DNA of 64,000 bases, from NCBI GenBank assembly GCA_029240245.1, contig JARBTJ010000013.1, positions 62,001 through 126,000 on the forward strand, in the 5' to 3' direction. This DNA is from Herbinix sp. GTDB lineage: Bacteria > Bacillota > Clostridia > Lachnospirales > Lachnospiraceae. The position numbers and the translations under genes are program-made. Each line of letters starts with the position of its first letter. Position 1 is the stretch's first letter. The notes beneath the pieces are model-generated. The model was not told the DNA's origin and ran no database searches. It was given only the letters and a program-made list of their open reading frames with translations. This document shows, one piece after another, positions 22,882 to 33,634 of the stretch.

Positions 22882-24069
22882 ATGGAAGTATATTTGGACA
22901 ATTCAGCAACAACAAAAATTACAGACAGTGTTAGGGACCGTATGATTAAGGTGTTATATGAAGACTACGGAAACCCTTCCTCCATGCACCGGATGGGTGT
23001 TAAGGCCGAGCAATACATGAAGGAAGCAGCTGCAAGCATTGCTAAATGTATGAAGGTGGAGCCCAAGGAACTTATTTTTACTTCCGGAGGCACCGAAGCC
23101 AACAATCTGGCTGTCATTGGGGCAGCCCTGGCTAATAAGCGAAGGGGAAATCATATCATTACCACAAGAGTTGAACACCCTTCCGTTCATCAGCCTTTAT
23201 TATTCCTTGAAGAAAACGGTTTTGAGGTCAGCTTTGCGCCTGTGGATGAGACAGGAAAGTTGATCCGGGAAAAACTGTATGATCTGATAAAAGAGAATAC
23301 GATTTTGGTATCTGTTATGTATGTCAATAATGAAATCGGGGCAGTACAGGATATTGATGAACTTTCCTTAGAACTCAAGAAACGGAAAAAGGACATTATT
23401 TTTCATGTAGACGGTGTACAAGCCTTCGGTAAATATCGTATCTATCCAAAGCGAGAGGGCATTGATTTATTTACCTTCAGCGGTCATAAGATACACGGAC
23501 CGAAAGGAATTGGCTGCTTATATGTCAATGATAAGATAAGAATAAACCCGTTGATTTTCGGCGGTGGACATCAAAGAGGACTTCGTTCCGGTACAGAAAA
23601 TGTGCCTGCAATCGCCGGTTTGGGACAGGCAGTTGAAGAATTATATATGGATTTTGATACCAAGATAGCAAGGATGTACGAGTTAAAGCGTTATTTCCTG
23701 AAGGAAGTCAGCACCATCGAAGGTGTAAGTATCAATGGTTTACCGAAGGAATGTACCGGAGAATTTGAAACGGAGCAATTAAAAAAGACGGCCCCTCACA
23801 TCATGAATGTTAGTTTTCAGGGGGTACGCAGCGAGGTACTTCTTCATTCACTGGAGGAGAAAGGAGTCTATGTATCCGCCGGTTCTGCCTGCAGCTCCCA
23901 TCATCCGACACCAAGTGTAACATTGTCGGCCATCGGTCTGGATAAGAATTTAATGGACTCCACACTTCGCTTTTCCATGTCAGAGCTTACAACCAGGGAA
24001 GAGATTGAATATACGTTAGTACAAATTAAGGAAATAATACCAAAGCTGCGCCGTTATACAAGAAAATAA
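22882..24069 (+). CDS. Cysteine desulfurase (NifS/IscS family)
   Basis: MEVYLDNSATTKITDSVRD, FTSGGTEANNLAV, TFSGHKIHGPKGIG, SAGSACSS. Confidence 0.95.
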   Translation: MEVYLDNSATTKITDSVRDRMIKVLYEDYGNPSSMHRMGVKAEQYMKEAAASIAKCMKVEPKELIFTSGGTEANNLAVIGAALANKRRGNHIITTRVEHPSVHQPLLFLEENGFEVSFAPVDETGKLIREKLYDLIKENTILVSVMYVNNEIGAVQDIDELSLELKKRKKDIIFHVDGVQAFGKYRIYPKREGIDLFTFSGHKIHGPKGIGCLYVNDKIRINPLIFGGGHQRGLRSGTENVPAIAGLGQAVEELYMDFDTKIARMYELKRYFLKEVSTIEGVSINGLPKECTGEFETEQLKKTAPHIMNVSFQGVRSEVLLHSLEEKGVYVSAGSACSSHHPTPSVTLSAIGLDKNLMDSTLRFSMSELTTREEIEYTLVQIKEIIPKLRRYTRK

Positions 24070-24147
24070 ACGTTAGGAGCAAAATGAGTTCAGATTCTAT
24101 AACAAAAGCAATAGAATTGTCGGCTCTTTAGAATCGGAGGATAAAAA

Positions 24148-25323
24148 ATGTTTAAAGCCTTTTTATTAAAATACGCAGAGATCGGCTTGAAGGGCAATAA
24201 CCGCTATCTGTTTGAAAATGCGCTACGCGACCGCGTGAGGGAAGCCTTAGCGCCTTTGGGTGAATTTGTTGTAAGCAAAGAGCAGGGACGAATCTTTATA
24301 GAATGTCCTGAGGTGTATGATTACGAGGAATCGGTATCAGCTCTTAAGAAAGTGTTTGGTATTTGGTCTATCTGCCCCGTCGTCGTGATTGAAAGCTCGG
24401 AATGGGACTCGTTAACCAAGGGTGTGGGCGATTATGTTGAAGCCATGTATCCGGAGCGTCATTTTACCTTTAAGGTAGAGGCTAAGCGTGCAGATAAGAA
24501 TTATCCTCGTACTTCCCCCGAAATATGCATCGAAATGGGAGCTTACCTACTAAAGCGTTTTCCCGAAATGAAGGTGGATGTTCATAATCCTTCGGTACGT
24601 ATTACGGTTGAGGTTCGTACCAAATCCTATGTGTACTCTATTGTCATCCCGGGCCTTGGCGGAATGCCGGTGGGAACCAACGGGAAGGCCATGCTTTTAC
24701 TATCCGGCGGTATTGACAGTCCGGTAGCCGGTTATATGATATCCAAAAGAGGCGTTTCCATGGCAGCTACTTATTTTCATGCACCGCCGTATACCAGTGA
24801 CCGTGCAAAGCAGAAGGTCGTGGATCTAGCCGATAAGATATCTAAGTATACCGGAAAGCTTAATTTGTATGTGGTGAATTTCACCGATATCCAGCTTTAT
24901 ATTTATGAACAGTGTCCTCATGAAGAGCTTACCATCATCATGAGAAGATATATGATGAAGATTGCAGAGAAGTTGGCTGAAAAAGAAAACTGCCTCGGTC
25001 TTGTTACAGGGGAAAGTATTGGACAGGTTGCCAGTCAGACAATGCATAGTCTTGCAGCAACCAATGAAGTGTGTACCCTGCCGGTTTACCGTCCTCTGAT
25101 TGCTTTGGATAAACAGGAAATTGTAGAAATTGCACAACGAATTGATACTTTCGAGATTTCGATACAGCCGTTCGAGGACTGCTGTACTATTTTTGTGGCA
25201 AAGCATCCGGTGACGAAGCCAAATTTAAAGACTATTCGTCATTCCGAGATGAAGCTGCAGGATAAAATTGACGAGTTGGTGGAAACTGCCCTGAATACGG
25301 TAGAAATCATACCAATCGGCTAA
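24148..25323 (+). CDS. thiI: tRNA 4-thiouridine synthase ThiI
   Basis: LKYAEIGLKGNNRYLFENAL, LLLSGGIDSPVAGYMISKRG; follows cysteine desulfurase. Confidence 0.97.
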   Translation: MFKAFLLKYAEIGLKGNNRYLFENALRDRVREALAPLGEFVVSKEQGRIFIECPEVYDYEESVSALKKVFGIWSICPVVVIESSEWDSLTKGVGDYVEAMYPERHFTFKVEAKRADKNYPRTSPEICIEMGAYLLKRFPEMKVDVHNPSVRITVEVRTKSYVYSIVIPGLGGMPVGTNGKAMLLLSGGIDSPVAGYMISKRGVSMAATYFHAPPYTSDRAKQKVVDLADKISKYTGKLNLYVVNFTDIQLYIYEQCPHEELTIIMRRYMMKIAEKLAEKENCLGLVTGESIGQVASQTMHSLAATNEVCTLPVYRPLIALDKQEIVEIAQRIDTFEISIQPFEDCCTIFVAKHPVTKPNLKTIRHSEMKLQDKIDELVETALNTVEIIPIG

Positions 25324-25600
25324 AGTGGTAAATTAAGATTGGTTCGGGTGTCATATTTCTATATTAGGCAAAGTTATGAATATGGGAGCCTATATATCCA
25401 TATTTATTAATTGATTTGATATATGATATCTGAACCAATTATAAACCATCGTAGGATATACCCGAATAATCTTTGAGTGCTTATATTTTGCACAGAGGCA
25501 GAGCGAATTCTGAGTTTTCCATAAATCGGATTTTCGAATAGGTTTGGACAAAAAAAGAGCTGCCACTATGGACAACCCCCTTAATAAGTAACCTTTTCAA

Positions 25601-25834
25601 TTATTCAACAATGTAAGGCTTTAATACGGCTAGAATTTGATCCATTGTCTCATCGCTGTGGACGTTTAAATCAATATTCTTTGATAAATCAAGACTAAAG
25701 ATACCCATGATGGATTTTGCATCTATAACGTATCTGCCGGAAACCAAATCAAAATCGGAATCAAATTTAGTAACGTCATTAACAAAAGCTTTTACCTTGT
25801 CAATTGAATTTAATGATATTTTAACTGTTTTCAT
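25601..25834 (-). CDS. HPr-family protein lacking the phospho-histidine (Crh-like)
   Basis: MKTVKISLNSIDKVKAFVNDV...YVIDAKSIMGIFSLDLSKNIDL; KSIMGxxSL seryl-site motif present, no His at the His15 position. Confidence 0.85.
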   Translation of the reverse strand: MKTVKISLNSIDKVKAFVNDVTKFDSDFDLVSGRYVIDAKSIMGIFSLDLSKNIDLNVHSDETMDQILAVLKPYIVE

Positions 25835-25978
25835 GATACAACTCCTCCTTTATTCAGTATAGTTATATACTATATTTTAACATATTAAAAGTCAATATAC
25901 AAAGTTCATAAAAAGTTTGAGGAAAAGTTGTATAGGTAATAGATTTATTTAAGTATAAAAGAAAGGATAAGTAATTGA

Positions 25979-27316
25979 ATGAAGAAGACAGCAGCATTTT
26001 TAAGTCTTGGATGCAAAGTAAATTCCTACGAGACTGAGGCAATGCGCACAATGTTTGAAACTGCCGGCTATGATATCGTTGATTTCAAGGAGCAGGCAGA
26101 TGTATATGTGGTTAATACCTGTACGGTTACCAATATCGCTGACCGTAAATCACGTCAGATGCTTCACCAGGCGAAAAAAAGAAATCCGGAAGCAGTTATC
26201 GCTGCAGTCGGTTGTTATGTACAAGCAGCTGAGGAAGCACTGATGGAGGATAGCTCCGTTGATATCGTACTGGGAAATAATAAAAAATCGGATATTGTTG
26301 CTCTGGTTGAACGTTATATGGAAAGCAGAGAAAAAGAGGAACTGATCACTGATATCGGTGAAGAGCAGGAATATGAAGCTCTAAGCGTAAGCACTACCAC
26401 GGAGAAGACAAGAGCCTTTGTCAAAATACAGGATGGCTGTAACCGGTTCTGCTCCTATTGCATAATACCCTATGTCAGGGGAAGGGTCAGAAGCAGAAAA
26501 GAAGAGGATATACTGTCTGAAATAAAACAGCTTGCAGAGAAAGGATATAAAGAAATTGTTTTCACCGGAATTCATATTTCCTCCTACGGTACGGACTGGA
26601 ACCTGGAGGTTGTAAAAAATCCGGATAGAATGCCGCTGGCTGATTTGATTGTTAAGGTTGCACAGATTGAAGAGATTGAACGAATACGCTTAGGTTCACT
26701 GGAACCCGGAATTATAACTGAGAAATTTGTGCAGGTGATAGCCGGAGTAAAGCAATTCTGCCCCCATTTCCATCTTTCCCTACAAAGCGGTAGCGATACC
26801 GTCTTACACCGTATGAATCGTAAATACACGTCGGATGAATTTTTTCAAAAGGTTCTTCTTATAAAAGAATATTTCGACCTGCCCAGCTTTACGACAGACG
26901 TAATCGTCGGTTTTCCGGGGGAAACCGATAAAGAATTTGAGGAGACCAAGCATTTTGTGCAAAAAATTGGATTTTCCCACATTCATGTATTTAAATATTC
27001 GAAGAGAGCAGGGACGCGAGCAGCCGATATGCCGGACCAGATACCTGAAGATATCAAGAATAACCGAAGCGATGAGTTGATCGCAGTGTCAGAAACTATG
27101 TCTCAAGAATATAAAACTTTATTTATGGGTAGAATAGAGAAAATTCTTGTGGAAGAGGAAACTGAAGTTAAGGGTAAAATTTATCAGATTGGGCATAATG
27201 AAAGATATTTAAGGTTGGCTGTCGAAGACAGCCGGGACCTAACCAATTCCGTAGTCAAGGCCAGGGTATGTAAAAGATTAACGGATGAAATTCTGCTTTG
27301 TGAAATAACTAATTGA
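25979..27316 (+). CDS. mtaB: tRNA t6A37 methylthiotransferase MtaB (radical SAM)
   Basis: LGCKVNSYETEAM, VNTCTVTNIADRKSRQ, DGCNRFCSYCIIPYVRGRVRSR. Confidence 0.94.
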   Translation: MKKTAAFLSLGCKVNSYETEAMRTMFETAGYDIVDFKEQADVYVVNTCTVTNIADRKSRQMLHQAKKRNPEAVIAAVGCYVQAAEEALMEDSSVDIVLGNNKKSDIVALVERYMESREKEELITDIGEEQEYEALSVSTTTEKTRAFVKIQDGCNRFCSYCIIPYVRGRVRSRKEEDILSEIKQLAEKGYKEIVFTGIHISSYGTDWNLEVVKNPDRMPLADLIVKVAQIEEIERIRLGSLEPGIITEKFVQVIAGVKQFCPHFHLSLQSGSDTVLHRMNRKYTSDEFFQKVLLIKEYFDLPSFTTDVIVGFPGETDKEFEETKHFVQKIGFSHIHVFKYSKRAGTRAADMPDQIPEDIKNNRSDELIAVSETMSQEYKTLFMGRIEKILVEEETEVKGKIYQIGHNERYLRLAVEDSRDLTNSVVKARVCKRLTDEILLCEITN

Positions 27317-27436
27317 ATTTTTCTGCCAAATATATTAATATATAAATTAATAGTACATTATTACTGGTAAATTTATGTGTTATGGGTAAATATTTGAAAT
27401 AGATTTTTATATTACAATGAATAAGGAAGTGATTCA

Positions 27437-27712
27437 ATGCAGAAATTTAACAATACGCAGTATTTTAGAGTACAAAAGGAAACTGAAGTAGTAGTCCGGG
27501 ATGTAATACATTCCGTTTATGAAGCTCTCACCGAGAAGGGTTATAATCCTGTTAACCAGATCGTAGGATATGTAATGTCGGGCGATCCGACCTACATAAC
27601 GAGCCATAAAGGTGCTCGCAGTTTGATTATGAAGGTGGAACGTGATGAAATTATTGAAGAATTGTTGCGTTTCTACATTGATAAAAATATCAATCAGAAA
27701 AGCACCGGCTAA
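27437..27712 (+). CDS. IreB family regulatory phosphoprotein (DUF965/YrzL)
   Basis: [46 protein letters not shown]; adjacent to ruvX. Confidence 0.95.
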   Translation: MQKFNNTQYFRVQKETEVVVRDVIHSVYEALTEKGYNPVNQIVGYVMSGDPTYITSHKGARSLIMKVERDEIIEELLRFYIDKNINQKSTG

Positions 27713-27733
27713 AACAAGGGAGAAATACAAAAT

Positions 27734-28174
27734 ATGAGAATAATGGGGCTGGATTACGGCTCTGTGACCGTAGGTGTAGCAATCAGTGATGCACTTTTAT
27801 TAACGGCGCAGGGTATTGAGGTCATTCGCAGAAAACAGGAAAACAAACTTCGTCAGACCTTAGCTCGGATTGAGGCATTGATTTCGGAATATGAGGTAGA
27901 TAAAATTGTAGTGGGATATCCCAAACATTTGAACAATACCATAGGAGAAAGAGCTGTAAAATCGGAGGAGTTCGCTGAAAAACTAAGACAGAGAACTAAT
28001 CTTGAGGTTATTTTGTGGGATGAACGCTTAACAACGGTTGCAGCCCATCAAGTGCTTTCCCAAAGCAAACTGAATGACAGGGATAAAGCCATGGTCGTGG
28101 ATAAGCTTGCTGCGGTTTTAATACTACAGGGATATCTGGATAATTTAAACCTAAAGAAAAACGGAGAAATATAA
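27734..28174 (+). CDS. ruvX: Putative Holliday junction resolvase RuvX/YqgF
   Basis: [45 protein letters not shown]. Confidence 0.95.
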   Translation: MRIMGLDYGSVTVGVAISDALLLTAQGIEVIRRKQENKLRQTLARIEALISEYEVDKIVVGYPKHLNNTIGERAVKSEEFAEKLRQRTNLEVILWDERLTTVAAHQVLSQSKLNDRDKAMVVDKLAAVLILQGYLDNLNLKKNGEI

Positions 28175-28209
28175 GAAAGTTAGTGATTCGGAAAGGTCTG
28201 GTACTATTT

Positions 28210-28482
28210 ATGGATAAGAAGCCTGATGAAATAATTTTTACAACGGAAAACGGTGAACAAGAGGTTTTTCGTGTATTGGAACAGACAAGACTGGGCGGAA
28301 CAGATTATCTGCTGGTCAGTACAACAAATGAAAACGAAGATGAGGAGGAAGCCCTCATTTTAAAAGATATTTCCAAGGATACCGACGAGGATGCAATTTA
28401 TGATATTGTCGAGGATGAAAAAGAACTTAGTCTGGTAGCGGAAATATTTCAAGAATTATTGGATGATATAGAATTATATTAA
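28210..28482 (+). CDS. DUF1292 domain protein (YrzB-like)
   Basis: MDKKPDEIIFTTENGEQEVFRVLEQTRLGGTDYLLV; conserved position after ruvX. Confidence 0.88.
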   Translation: MDKKPDEIIFTTENGEQEVFRVLEQTRLGGTDYLLVSTTNENEDEEEALILKDISKDTDEDAIYDIVEDEKELSLVAEIFQELLDDIELY

Positions 28483-28520
28483 ATGCATGGATATATGAAA
28501 AGATGAAAATAGGTGATGAT

Positions 28521-28985
28521 ATGCCTGAAAATCAGGATCAATTCAAGAATTTATTAAAACAGAACGGACTTAAGGTGACTACCCAGCGCATAGCAATTCT
28601 GGAAGTGCTAAGTAACATGCCGGGCAAACATTTGACTGCGGAAGAAATCTACGATTATGTTAAAAAAAAGTATCCTGAAATAGGTCTAGCCACTGTTTAC
28701 CGAACAATTCAACTGTTATCGGAACTAAATGTAATAGATAAATTGAATTTGGATGATGGATATGTTCGCTATGAAATTGGTATGAAAAACCATAAGGAAG
28801 CGAGCCACCATCACCATCATTTAATATGTCTTGATTGCGGTGATATTTACGCATTTCAGGATGATTTGTTGGAAACTTTGGAGGAACGGATTAAAGATAC
28901 CTTGGGCTTTCAAGTAGTTGACCACGAGGTAAAACTATACGGTCACTGTAAAAAATGCTTGGGCAATTCAAACCATAGAATCTAA
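28521..28985 (+). CDS. Fur family transcriptional regulator
   Basis: LKQNGLKVTTQRIAILEVL, IGLATVYRTIQLLSEL, HHHHHLICLDCGDI, CKKC. Confidence 0.93.
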   Translation: MPENQDQFKNLLKQNGLKVTTQRIAILEVLSNMPGKHLTAEEIYDYVKKKYPEIGLATVYRTIQLLSELNVIDKLNLDDGYVRYEIGMKNHKEASHHHHHLICLDCGDIYAFQDDLLETLEERIKDTLGFQVVDHEVKLYGHCKKCLGNSNHRI

Positions 28986-29052
28986 ATTCATAGCATGCAC
29001 TTAGTTAATGGATAGAAAATGTACATAATAAACCATTGGAGGTGCAAATTTT

Positions 29053-30771
29053 TTGAAGGAAAAAGAAATAAAGAATAACAGAAGAGGAAATGAAAAAGAA
29101 ATTAACAAAGCAAGTATAGATTTAAAAGGTGTTAAGATTATACCGCTGGGTGGACTCGAACAAATCGGAATGAATATAACAGCAATTGAGTATGAGGACA
29201 GCATCATTGTTATTGATTGTGGTTTATCCTTTCCGGAGGATGAAATGCTGGGAATTGACTTGGTAATACCCGATGTCTCTTACCTAAAGGATAACATTGA
29301 TAAGGTGAAGGGCTTTGTAATAACCCATGGTCATGAAGATCATATCGGGGCTCTGCCTTATATTTTGAAGGAAGTAAATGTGCCCGTTTACGCCACAAAG
29401 CTTACGATCGGAATTATAGATAATAAACTGAAGGAACACAATTTATTAAAGAACACTAAGAGAAAAGTAATTAAATATGGACAGTCTATTAACCTTGGGT
29501 GTTTTCGCATCGAATTTATCCGCACCAATCACAGTATGGCCGATGCAGCGGCATTGGCTATCTTTACACCAGTAGGAATATTGTTCCATACCGGAGATTT
29601 TAAGGTTGATTTCACGCCGGTATTCGGTGAACCCATAGATCTACAGCGAATAGGTGAAATAGGTAAGAAGGGTGTTTTAGCACTAATGTGCGATAGCACG
29701 AATGTGGAACGTCCTGGATACACTATGTCCGAGCGTACGGTTGGAAAAACCTTTGACAGCATATTTGCTGACAATTCGAAGAATAGAATCATTGTTGCTA
29801 CCTTTGCATCAAATGTTGACCGAGTACAGCAAATTATCAATTCTGCTGTGAAGTATGGCAGGAAGGTTGTCATTGAAGGCAGAAGCATGGTAAATGTCAT
29901 CACGACAGCCACAGAGCTTGGGTATATTAAAATGCCGGATAATATGCTGATTGACATCGAACAGATGAAAAATTATACGGACGACCAGCTGGTTCTGATT
30001 ACAACCGGTAGTCAGGGAGAATCCATGGCAGCATTATCGCGTATGGCAGCCTCAATTCATAGAAAGGTTACCATCCAGCCGGGTGATGTGGTAATATTAA
30101 GTTCAACACCAATCCCCGGTAATGAAAAGGCAGTCTCAAAGGTAATCAATGAATTATCTATGAAGGGTGCTAAGGTGATTTATCAAGATACCCATGTATC
30201 CGGACACGCCTGCCAGGAGGAAATCAAATTGATTTATTCCCTGACAAAACCGAAATATGCTATACCGGTACACGGCGAATACCGTCACTTAATCCGCCAT
30301 GCTGAGCTGGCACAGGTAATGGGAATACCAAAGGAAAATATATTCATTCTATCTTCCGGTGATGTTCTGACAATGTCGGAGGAAAAGGCAGCGATTACCG
30401 GAGAGGTACAGGCTCAGGGTATTTTAGTGGATGGCCTTGGTGTCGGAGATGTAGGTAATATCGTACTCCGTGACAGACAGCTGCTATCCGAAAACGGATT
30501 AATCATTGTCGTGGTATCCTTAGAAAAATTCAGTAATCAGGTAATGTCCGGACCCGATATCGTTTCCCGAGGCTTTGTATACGTGAGAGAGTCAGAAAAT
30601 CTAATGGATGAAGCCAAGGACGTAGTAGATAAAGCGCTTAATAAATATTTGAGTAAGAATAATGCCGACTGGGGCAAGATGAAGACTGAAATAAAGGATT
30701 CCTTAAGTGATTTCATCTGGAAGAAGACAAAGAGAAATCCGATGATTCTTCCGATCATTATGGAAGTATAA
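29053..30771 (+). CDS. rnj: Ribonuclease J (chromosomal copy)
   Basis: TTG start with GGAGGTG upstream; IKIIPLGGLEQIGMN, THGHEDHIGALPYI, FHTGDFKVDFTP, DTHVSGHACQEEI, PVHGEYRHL. Confidence 0.96.
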   Translation: MKEKEIKNNRRGNEKEINKASIDLKGVKIIPLGGLEQIGMNITAIEYEDSIIVIDCGLSFPEDEMLGIDLVIPDVSYLKDNIDKVKGFVITHGHEDHIGALPYILKEVNVPVYATKLTIGIIDNKLKEHNLLKNTKRKVIKYGQSINLGCFRIEFIRTNHSMADAAALAIFTPVGILFHTGDFKVDFTPVFGEPIDLQRIGEIGKKGVLALMCDSTNVERPGYTMSERTVGKTFDSIFADNSKNRIIVATFASNVDRVQQIINSAVKYGRKVVIEGRSMVNVITTATELGYIKMPDNMLIDIEQMKNYTDDQLVLITTGSQGESMAALSRMAASIHRKVTIQPGDVVILSSTPIPGNEKAVSKVINELSMKGAKVIYQDTHVSGHACQEEIKLIYSLTKPKYAIPVHGEYRHLIRHAELAQVMGIPKENIFILSSGDVLTMSEEKAAITGEVQAQGILVDGLGVGDVGNIVLRDRQLLSENGLIIVVVSLEKFSNQVMSGPDIVSRGFVYVRESENLMDEAKDVVDKALNKYLSKNNADWGKMKTEIKDSLSDFIWKKTKRNPMILPIIMEV

Positions 30772-30881
30772 CAACCGGTTTCTATAATAATTACCGGTAT
30801 TATCCAATACAAATCAAGCAGAATAAGTTTTATAATAATAATAGAGCTTTACATGAAGGAAAAGGTAAAGAGAGGTAAGAA

Positions 30882-31367
30882 ATGGCGACAAAGTCTACAT
30901 CAGTAAAGGTAACATTAAAAATAACGAGCTTTATCCTACGCATGCTCATGAATATCATATTCTATATATTGGTGATCATTCTGATTGTCAATGTCAGTAG
31001 GACAGCTTTTGAATTTACCTACCAGCTTTATGGGCCGCGTACTGTTGATGAGGCACCCGGAAGGGAAATTTATTTCCAGATAAAAAAGGGTGAGTCTACA
31101 ATGGACATTGCAAATAAGCTGGATCTTCAGAATGCCATTGTCAATAAATATTCTTTTTATGTAAAGACAAAGCTGCAGAATGAAACTATCATGCCGGGAA
31201 CCTATATCATTGATTCCTCTATGACGTATGATGAGATTCTGGCAATCATCACGGATTATTCTGCTTCTATTATTCAAGATGAACCGATAATGGAAGAAGA
31301 TTCGGAAGACGGTACACAGTCCCAAACGGACCAGAATCAACAAACAGAATCCGAAACGAATCCGTAA
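30882..31367 (+). CDS. Short membrane protein resembling only the N-terminal (TM + LysM-like) part of MltG/YceG
   Basis: One TM then IYFQIKKGESTMDIANKLDLQNAIVNKYSFYVKTKLQNETIMPGTYIIDSSMTYDEILAII; no catalytic domain. Sits at the yrrL-like position upstream of the O-methyltransferase. Confidence 0.75.
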   Translation: MATKSTSVKVTLKITSFILRMLMNIIFYILVIILIVNVSRTAFEFTYQLYGPRTVDEAPGREIYFQIKKGESTMDIANKLDLQNAIVNKYSFYVKTKLQNETIMPGTYIIDSSMTYDEILAIITDYSASIIQDEPIMEEDSEDGTQSQTDQNQQTESETNP

Positions 31368-31453
31368 TATGCTGCCAGTAATAGAAATGATTGAAAAAAG
31401 CAGGAGGAACAGGCAGTTCTAAGTGATTTTAATCACCGGAGGCCTGACAGATT

Positions 31454-32110
31454 ATGATTATCGACGAACGAATAACAGCCTATATCAATTCCCTGGAAAA
31501 AGAACTGACATCGGAACTTCTTTCCCTGGAAAAAGTGGCTCTAGAGAACCATGTGCCGATTATTAAGAAAGAAACACAGGGTGTCCTTCGTTTCTTACTC
31601 CGCTTACAACAACCAAAAAATATTCTAGAGGTCGGAACAGCCATTGGCTTTTCCGCCCTCTTTATGAGTGAATATACTGCGGAGAATTGCAGGATTACAA
31701 CCATTGAAAAAGTTCCGATGCGTCTTGTGGAGGCAGTTAAGAATTTCTCCGATGAGACATTTCCACGTAGAGATAAGATCACCCTACGGGAGGGAGAAGC
31801 ACTGGACGTCTTAAAGGAGCTGGTAAAGGAAGAAAAGCAATATGAATTTATTTTCCTGGATGCTGCAAAGGCACAATATATGAACTTTCTGCCTGAATTG
31901 ATGAAGCTTTTATTACCGGGCGGAATGCTGGTTACTGATAATGTGCTTCAAGACGGGACCGTGATTAACTCTCGGTATTCCATAACCAGGCGTGACAGAA
32001 CCATCCATACCAGAATGAGAGAATATCTTTATACCATTACCCATAGTGAAGAATTAGAGACGGTAATATTACCGGTAGGGGATGGTATTGCGATCAGCCA
32101 TCGAAGATAA
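31454..32110 (+). CDS. O-methyltransferase (TrmR/YrrM-like)
   Basis: ILEVGTAIGFSALFMSEY, FIFLDAAKAQYMNFLPELMKLLLPGGMLVTDNVL; followed by U32 peptidase. Confidence 0.9.
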   Translation: MIIDERITAYINSLEKELTSELLSLEKVALENHVPIIKKETQGVLRFLLRLQQPKNILEVGTAIGFSALFMSEYTAENCRITTIEKVPMRLVEAVKNFSDETFPRRDKITLREGEALDVLKELVKEEKQYEFIFLDAAKAQYMNFLPELMKLLLPGGMLVTDNVLQDGTVINSRYSITRRDRTIHTRMREYLYTITHSEELETVILPVGDGIAISHRR

Positions 32111-32307
32111 TGAGAGAATGCATAGATCAGCTCTTTTTGAAAGGCTGATTTTAGATTTAGCTAAAGTGAATTATTGAAAGGAATCAATCAATTCATACCG
32201 GATTAGCGAAGATAAAATGAAACTTAATAATGATAAGAGATAATAGCATATTCCAATCCGGAGTACCTATGACGACTCGTATCTATGAAATAGAAAGTGT
32301 GATTTAT

Positions 32308-33549
32308 ATGTTAACGGAGATCAAAAAACCGGAGCTTTTAATACCCGCCGGTAATTTGGAAGTACTAAAGACAGCAGTTATCTATGGTGCCGATGCAGTT
32401 TATATCGGCGGTGATTTATACGGATTACGTGCAAAGGCAAAGAACTTTTCCATGGAGGACATGAAAGAGGGGATTGCATTCGCCCATCAATACGGTAAAA
32501 AGGTTTATGTTACTGCGAATATAACGGCTCATAATCAGGATCTTGCAGGGATAAGGACTTATTTTAAAGAGTTGAAGGCTTTCGGCAATGATCGGCCGGA
32601 TGCTCTGATTATCTCTGACCCCGGAGTGTTTAGCATAGCGCTAGAAGAGGTACCGGAGATCGAACTGCACATCAGTACCCAGGCGAATAATACGAATTAT
32701 GAAACCTATCGCTTCTGGCATAAGCTGGGGGCCACCAGAGTGGTTACCGCGAGAGAATTATCACTGGAGGAAATTATAGAATTGCGGGCTAAGATACCGA
32801 CAGAAATGGAAATAGAGAGCTTTGTTCATGGAGCTATGTGCATCGCTTATTCCGGACGCTGTCTGCTCAGCAATTATTTTACCGGACGGGATGCCAATAT
32901 GGGAGCCTGTACCCATTCCTGTCGTTGGAGATATCACATCGTGGAAGAGACGAGACCGGGAGAATATCTGCCGATTGAGGAAAATGAACGTGGTACTTAT
33001 ATCTTTAATTCCAAGGATTTGTGTATGATAGAATACATTCCGGAGCTTATAAAAGCCGGAATCAACAGCTTCAAAATTGAGGGAAGAATGAAAACTGCCC
33101 TTTATGTTGCCACTGTGGCAAGAACGTACCGTAAAGCGATTGATGAATTCTTTGAAGATCCTGCTATCTATGAAAGGAACAAAGCAGCTTACATGGAGGA
33201 GATCAGAAAGGGTGTGAACCGCCAGTTCACCACCGGATTTTTCTTTGGGAAACCGACCCATGAGGATCAGATATATGATTCGAATACTTACGAGAAGGAA
33301 TATACGTATCTCGGGACCATTTCCGGGGAAAAGAATGGATTATACGAGCTGGAGCAGAAGAATAAGTTTTCGGTCGGAGAAGTAATTGAAGTAATAAAAC
33401 CGAATGGTGCTACCCATCAAACTTTGGTAAAAAAAATTACGGATGATCAGGGCAATGATATGGAGAGTTGTCCCCATCCCAGCCAGAATATTTATATAGA
33501 TCTGGGAATGGAATTAAATAATTACGATATCTTAAGGCGGAAGGAATAA
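32308..33549 (+). CDS. U32 family peptidase / tRNA hydroxylation protein (TrhP-like)
   Basis: MLTEIKKPELLIPAGNLEVLKTAVIYGADAVYIGG, ESFVHGAMCIAYSGRCLLSNYFTGRDANMGACTHSCRW. Confidence 0.9.
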   Translation: MLTEIKKPELLIPAGNLEVLKTAVIYGADAVYIGGDLYGLRAKAKNFSMEDMKEGIAFAHQYGKKVYVTANITAHNQDLAGIRTYFKELKAFGNDRPDALIISDPGVFSIALEEVPEIELHISTQANNTNYETYRFWHKLGATRVVTARELSLEEIIELRAKIPTEMEIESFVHGAMCIAYSGRCLLSNYFTGRDANMGACTHSCRWRYHIVEETRPGEYLPIEENERGTYIFNSKDLCMIEYIPELIKAGINSFKIEGRMKTALYVATVARTYRKAIDEFFEDPAIYERNKAAYMEEIRKGVNRQFTTGFFFGKPTHEDQIYDSNTYEKEYTYLGTISGEKNGLYELEQKNKFSVGEVIEVIKPNGATHQTLVKKITDDQGNDMESCPHPSQNIYIDLGMELNNYDILRRKE

Positions 33550-33570
33550 TCCTTCCGTTTTTTTTTGTTT
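33538..33570 (+). terminator. Rho-independent terminator after trhP-like gene
   Basis: CGGAAGGA-ATAA-TCCTTCCG followed by TTTTTTTTTG. Confidence 0.9.
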
Positions 33571-33634
33571 TTGTCAAAATTGTAACAAATTCCGTCAAAT
33601 TTAATATAATGGGTTTGGGTAGCCATACTACAGG

